Assembly (NCBI GenBank): GCA_041936745.1 | Contig: JBHGWS010000006.1 | Location: forward strand, 1 to 8,307 | Source of the DNA: Darwinibacter acetoxidans_A | GTDB taxonomy: Bacteria > Bacillota > Limnochordia > Darwinibacteriales > Darwinibacteriaceae | Direction of reading: 5' to 3' | Length of the DNA: 8,307 nt | In this document: piece after piece, positions 6,752 through 8,307 of the stretch | Position numbering within the stretch: position 1 is the stretch's first letter | How the letters are laid out: every line of letters starts with the position of its first letter | Notes under the pieces: model-generated | The model's input: the letters and a program-made list of their open reading frames with translations, nothing else | Databases searched by the model: none | Told to the model about the DNA's origin: nothing | Translations under genes and position numbers: made by a program

Positions 6752-7843
6752 TTACAAGCCCAAAGCGCCGCAGGATTCCCTGACTACAAGTTCGACCGGC
6801 AGGATAACCTTGCCGGGAGCGGCCTTGGGATTGTCTATTAAGCGCCTGATTTCTTTCACAGCCGTCCTCCCCATCAAAGCGCCATCCTGCCGGACCGTGG
6901 TAAGAAGGGGCCGCACGAAAGAAGCGGCCTCAATATCGTCAAAACCGACTACAGCTATATCCCGCGGGACCTCTTTGCCTACGGAGCGCACCGCTTCTAT
7001 GGCTCCTAAGGCCATTAAATCACTGACGGCAAAGATTGCAGTTAAATCGGGATGGCCGGCTAAAATTTCTAAAACGGCCCTTTCGGCGCCCTTACGGGTA
7101 AATTCTCCGTGTCCGATTAAAGAAAAGTCCGTTTCTAAACCGTATGCTTTTAAAGCTTGGGCATAGCCTTGAAAGCGGGATTTGGAAATCCCCATCCCCG
7201 GCGGATTTTCGGGGGCTAAAAAGGCCTCTTTAACATCCCCGCCTAAAAAAGCTATTTTCCTGTGTCCCAGACTTAAAAGGTGTTCCACGGCAAGCCTGGC
7301 ACCGGTTTCGTTATCAGAAGACATATAGGTGGAGTTCGGCCCTTCGTAGGGGATATCCACAAACACGGCCGGGATTTCGCTGGCCGCTATTTTTTCAAAC
7401 ACTCCGCGCTCGGACGGTGAACCCATAATAATTAAGCCTTCAGCCCGCGATTCTATGCTTCGCCGCAGCGACTGCCGCCACCGCTGCCGCTCATCGACAG
7501 ACTTTTGCACACTTAAAACCAGTTCGTAATCACGGTTTTCCGCTTCTTTGGCAATCCCGCACAGTACCTCGTAGAAAAAAGGATGCTGCAGGCCTTCTTC
7601 GGCAAACAGGAAAAGCTGCAGGAGATGGCTCCGATTGCGGATCAGCCTTCTGGCCAATGCATTGGGATAATAATTTAGGCGTTTCATGGTCTGCCGGACC
7701 CGTTTTTCCGTTGCCGCACCGATATCGCCGTAGTCGTTCAATACGTGGGAAACGGTACTGACCGAAACACCGGCCTCTTTTGCTACGTCCCGAATGGTAA
7801 CCCTTTTTTGTTCTTTGCTTCCTCTGCCCTTATCTTGAACCAC
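6752..7843 (-). CDS. LacI-family transcriptional repressor
   Basis: This 363-residue regulator has the full LacI/GalR layout. The helix-turn-helix lies at about residues 15-37 (VTIRDVAKEAGVSVSTVSHV, then LND), and the hinge helix at 60-67 (PNALARRL) would insert in the minor groove at the operator's central CG. A periplasmic-binding-protein-like sensor domain follows (about 75-355), with FAVSDLMALGAI at 271-282, VVGFDDIE at 298-305 and LTTVRQD at 314-320. The start is GTG at 7843-7841, with GAGGTGA a few bases upstream; the 14 residues before the HTH are slightly longer than usual. It heads the minus-strand sugar gene cluster, 64 bases downstream of a perfect 18-bp palindrome that overlaps its own promoter region. 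The same core lies before the binding-protein gene. It probably represses itself and the transport genes until a sugar effector binds. The effector cannot be read from sequence. Confidence 0.93.
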   Translation of the reverse strand: MVQDKGRGSKEQKRVTIRDVAKEAGVSVSTVSHVLNDYGDIGAATEKRVRQTMKRLNYYPNALARRLIRNRSHLLQLFLFAEEGLQHPFFYEVLCGIAKEAENRDYELVLSVQKSVDERQRWRQSLRRSIESRAEGLIIMGSPSERGVFEKIAASEIPAVFVDIPYEGPNSTYMSSDNETGARLAVEHLLSLGHRKIAFLGGDVKEAFLAPENPPGMGISKSRFQGYAQALKAYGLETDFSLIGHGEFTRKGAERAVLEILAGHPDLTAIFAVSDLMALGAIEAVRSVGKEVPRDIAVVGFDDIEAASFVRPLLTTVRQDGALMGRTAVKEIRRLIDNPKAAPGKVILPVELVVRESCGALGL

Positions 7844-7907
7844 TTAATCACCTCGAATATACATAACGGTTCAACAACTTTGATGTTATAATCCTAACCG
7901 CATATTT

Positions 7908-7925
7908 TACTATAACGTTATAGTA
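7908..7925. promoter_or_regulatory. Operator: perfect 18-bp palindrome at the regulator promoter
   Basis: TACTATAACGTTATAGTA reads identically on both strands and has the central CG typical of LacI-family operators. It begins nine bases downstream of the predicted -10 hexamer (7934-7939), so it covers about the first 20 transcribed bases, a position that would block promoter escape. The inner 12 bases recur at 4023-4034. Autoregulation by the adjacent LacI-family gene is the simplest reading. Confidence 0.8.
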
Positions 7926-7933
7926 TTACTTGT

Positions 7934-7962
7934 AGTTTACACCGGTATTGCATTTTTGTCAA
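7934..7962 (-). promoter_or_regulatory. Sigma-70/SigA-type promoter of the regulator gene and operon
   Basis: On the minus strand, a consensus -35 TTGACA (7962-7957) is followed by a 17-base spacer and a -10 TAAACT (7939-7934, 4 of 6 matches). The region upstream of the -35 is A/T-rich (about 7963-8013) and could act as an UP element. Transcription would start near 7927, just before the operator. The resulting leader to the GTG start is about 84 bases. Confidence 0.75.
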
Positions 7963-8159
7963 CATTTTCACCTTTCTTTATAATTGTTTTTTTATAAAAC
8001 CATGCATTGTTTTAGCCGCTTACGGTTTAAAACCGTCGATGCCTGCGGGCAAGCCTGCTCCCTTGGCTTCAATCCTGCGAGCGAAGCAAACACCCGTAAA
8101 AAAATCGCCGGCCAAAGCGTCATGCAAAAATTCGGAGACTGCCCACAAGTTTGGGGATT
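7963..8159. other. Non-coding spacer upstream of the operon promoter
   Basis: An A/T-rich part (7963-8013) is followed by more G/C-rich sequence with no convincing gene on either strand. It contains two near-palindromes: AAAAC-c-ATGCAT-t-GTTTT (7996-8013) and ACGGTTT-a-AAACCGT (8022-8036). They could be protein-binding sites or a weak 3' hairpin of an upstream gene. No repeat array or RNA gene is seen. Confidence 0.4.
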
Positions 8160-8307
8160 TTATCGGCCGGCCAAACAGGCTCTGTGGGATTCTCCGCAGC
8201 CGGTGTTTGCAATAAAGCCCGCCTGCCCCATACGATCACAGCTAATGCCTTTGCCAACATCGTCCCCTTCAACACTGACAGCGTAAGTGCCGGTAACGAC
8301 CGCCCTA
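8160..8307 (-). CDS. Possible 3' end of an unidentified gene running off the right edge
   Basis: A minus-strand frame is open from the right edge to a TAA at 8162-8160, giving 48 residues. It reads AVVTGTYAVSVEGDDVGKGI near its start, with three cysteines later. Most codons begin with a purine, especially G, as in real coding sequence. I do not recognise the family. A second minus frame is also open from the edge to a TGA at 8122-8120 (61 residues, including ENPTEPVWPADKIPKL). Either could be real, or a frameshift could join them. The fragment is too short to decide. Confidence 0.3.
   Translation of the reverse strand, partial: RAVVTGTYAVSVEGDDVGKGISCDRMGQAGFIANTGCGESHRACLAGR

Noticed and set aside
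6730..6754. Plus-strand terminator (hairpin followed by five T)
   Set aside because: No plus-strand gene lies upstream, and the T run overlaps the regulator's stop codon region. It is more sensibly read as a minus-strand 3' hairpin.
7984..8286. Plus-strand 100-residue ORF
   Set aside because: No ribosome binding site before the ATG, low-complexity Pro/Ser/Ala-rich C-terminus, no recognisable domain, and it overlaps minus-strand frames with better coding character.
1..8307. Mobile elements, CRISPR arrays, tRNA/rRNA genes, phage genes or a defence system
   Set aside because: No repeats in array form, no transposase or integrase motifs, no tRNA-like cloverleaf and no defence domains were seen. 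The window is an ordinary sugar-use cluster.

Overview
The window looks like chromosomal DNA of a member of the Bacillota (Firmicutes). The genes have strong GGAGG-type ribosome binding sites and frequent GTG/TTG starts, the base composition is near-balanced, and there is a LacI-type regulator, a MalEFG-type importer and a GH31 glucosidase. One feature is atypical for a Gram-positive cell: the sugar-binding protein has an ordinary Sec signal peptide and no lipobox cysteine. That would fit a lineage with an outer membrane or outer sheath, but the placement is inference.

Layout. Bases 1-483 (+) are the 3' end of a GH18 chitinase-like gene that starts left of the window. It is closed by a very clear intrinsic terminator at 525-557. 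Everything else recognisable is on the minus strand and converges on it. Read in the direction of transcription, from right to left, the order is: promoter with an 18-bp palindromic operator (7908-7962), LacI-family regulator (7843-6752), GH31 alpha-glucosidase (6612-4096), a second copy of the operator core (4023-4034), sugar-binding protein (3911-2652), a strong intercistronic hairpin (2600-2633), MalF-type permease (2579-1554) and MalG-type permease (1557-697). The right-most 350 bases hold no gene I can name; a fragment of a minus-strand gene may run off the right edge.

How it works together. The binding protein and two permeases would import an oligosaccharide, and the cytoplasmic GH31 enzyme would release glucose from it. 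The LacI-family protein would sense a sugar and repress both its own promoter and the transporter segment through the shared TATAACGTTATA palindrome. No ATPase gene is present, so the importer must use an ATPase encoded elsewhere (MsmX/MalK type). The substrate is probably an alpha-glucoside, judged only from the GH31 gene.

I see no phage, insertion sequence, CRISPR array, RNA gene or clearly new system. The points of interest are regulatory: the repeated operator, the malE-malF hairpin, possible competing hairpins between the regulator and glucosidase genes, the start-codon pattern, and the missing lipobox.
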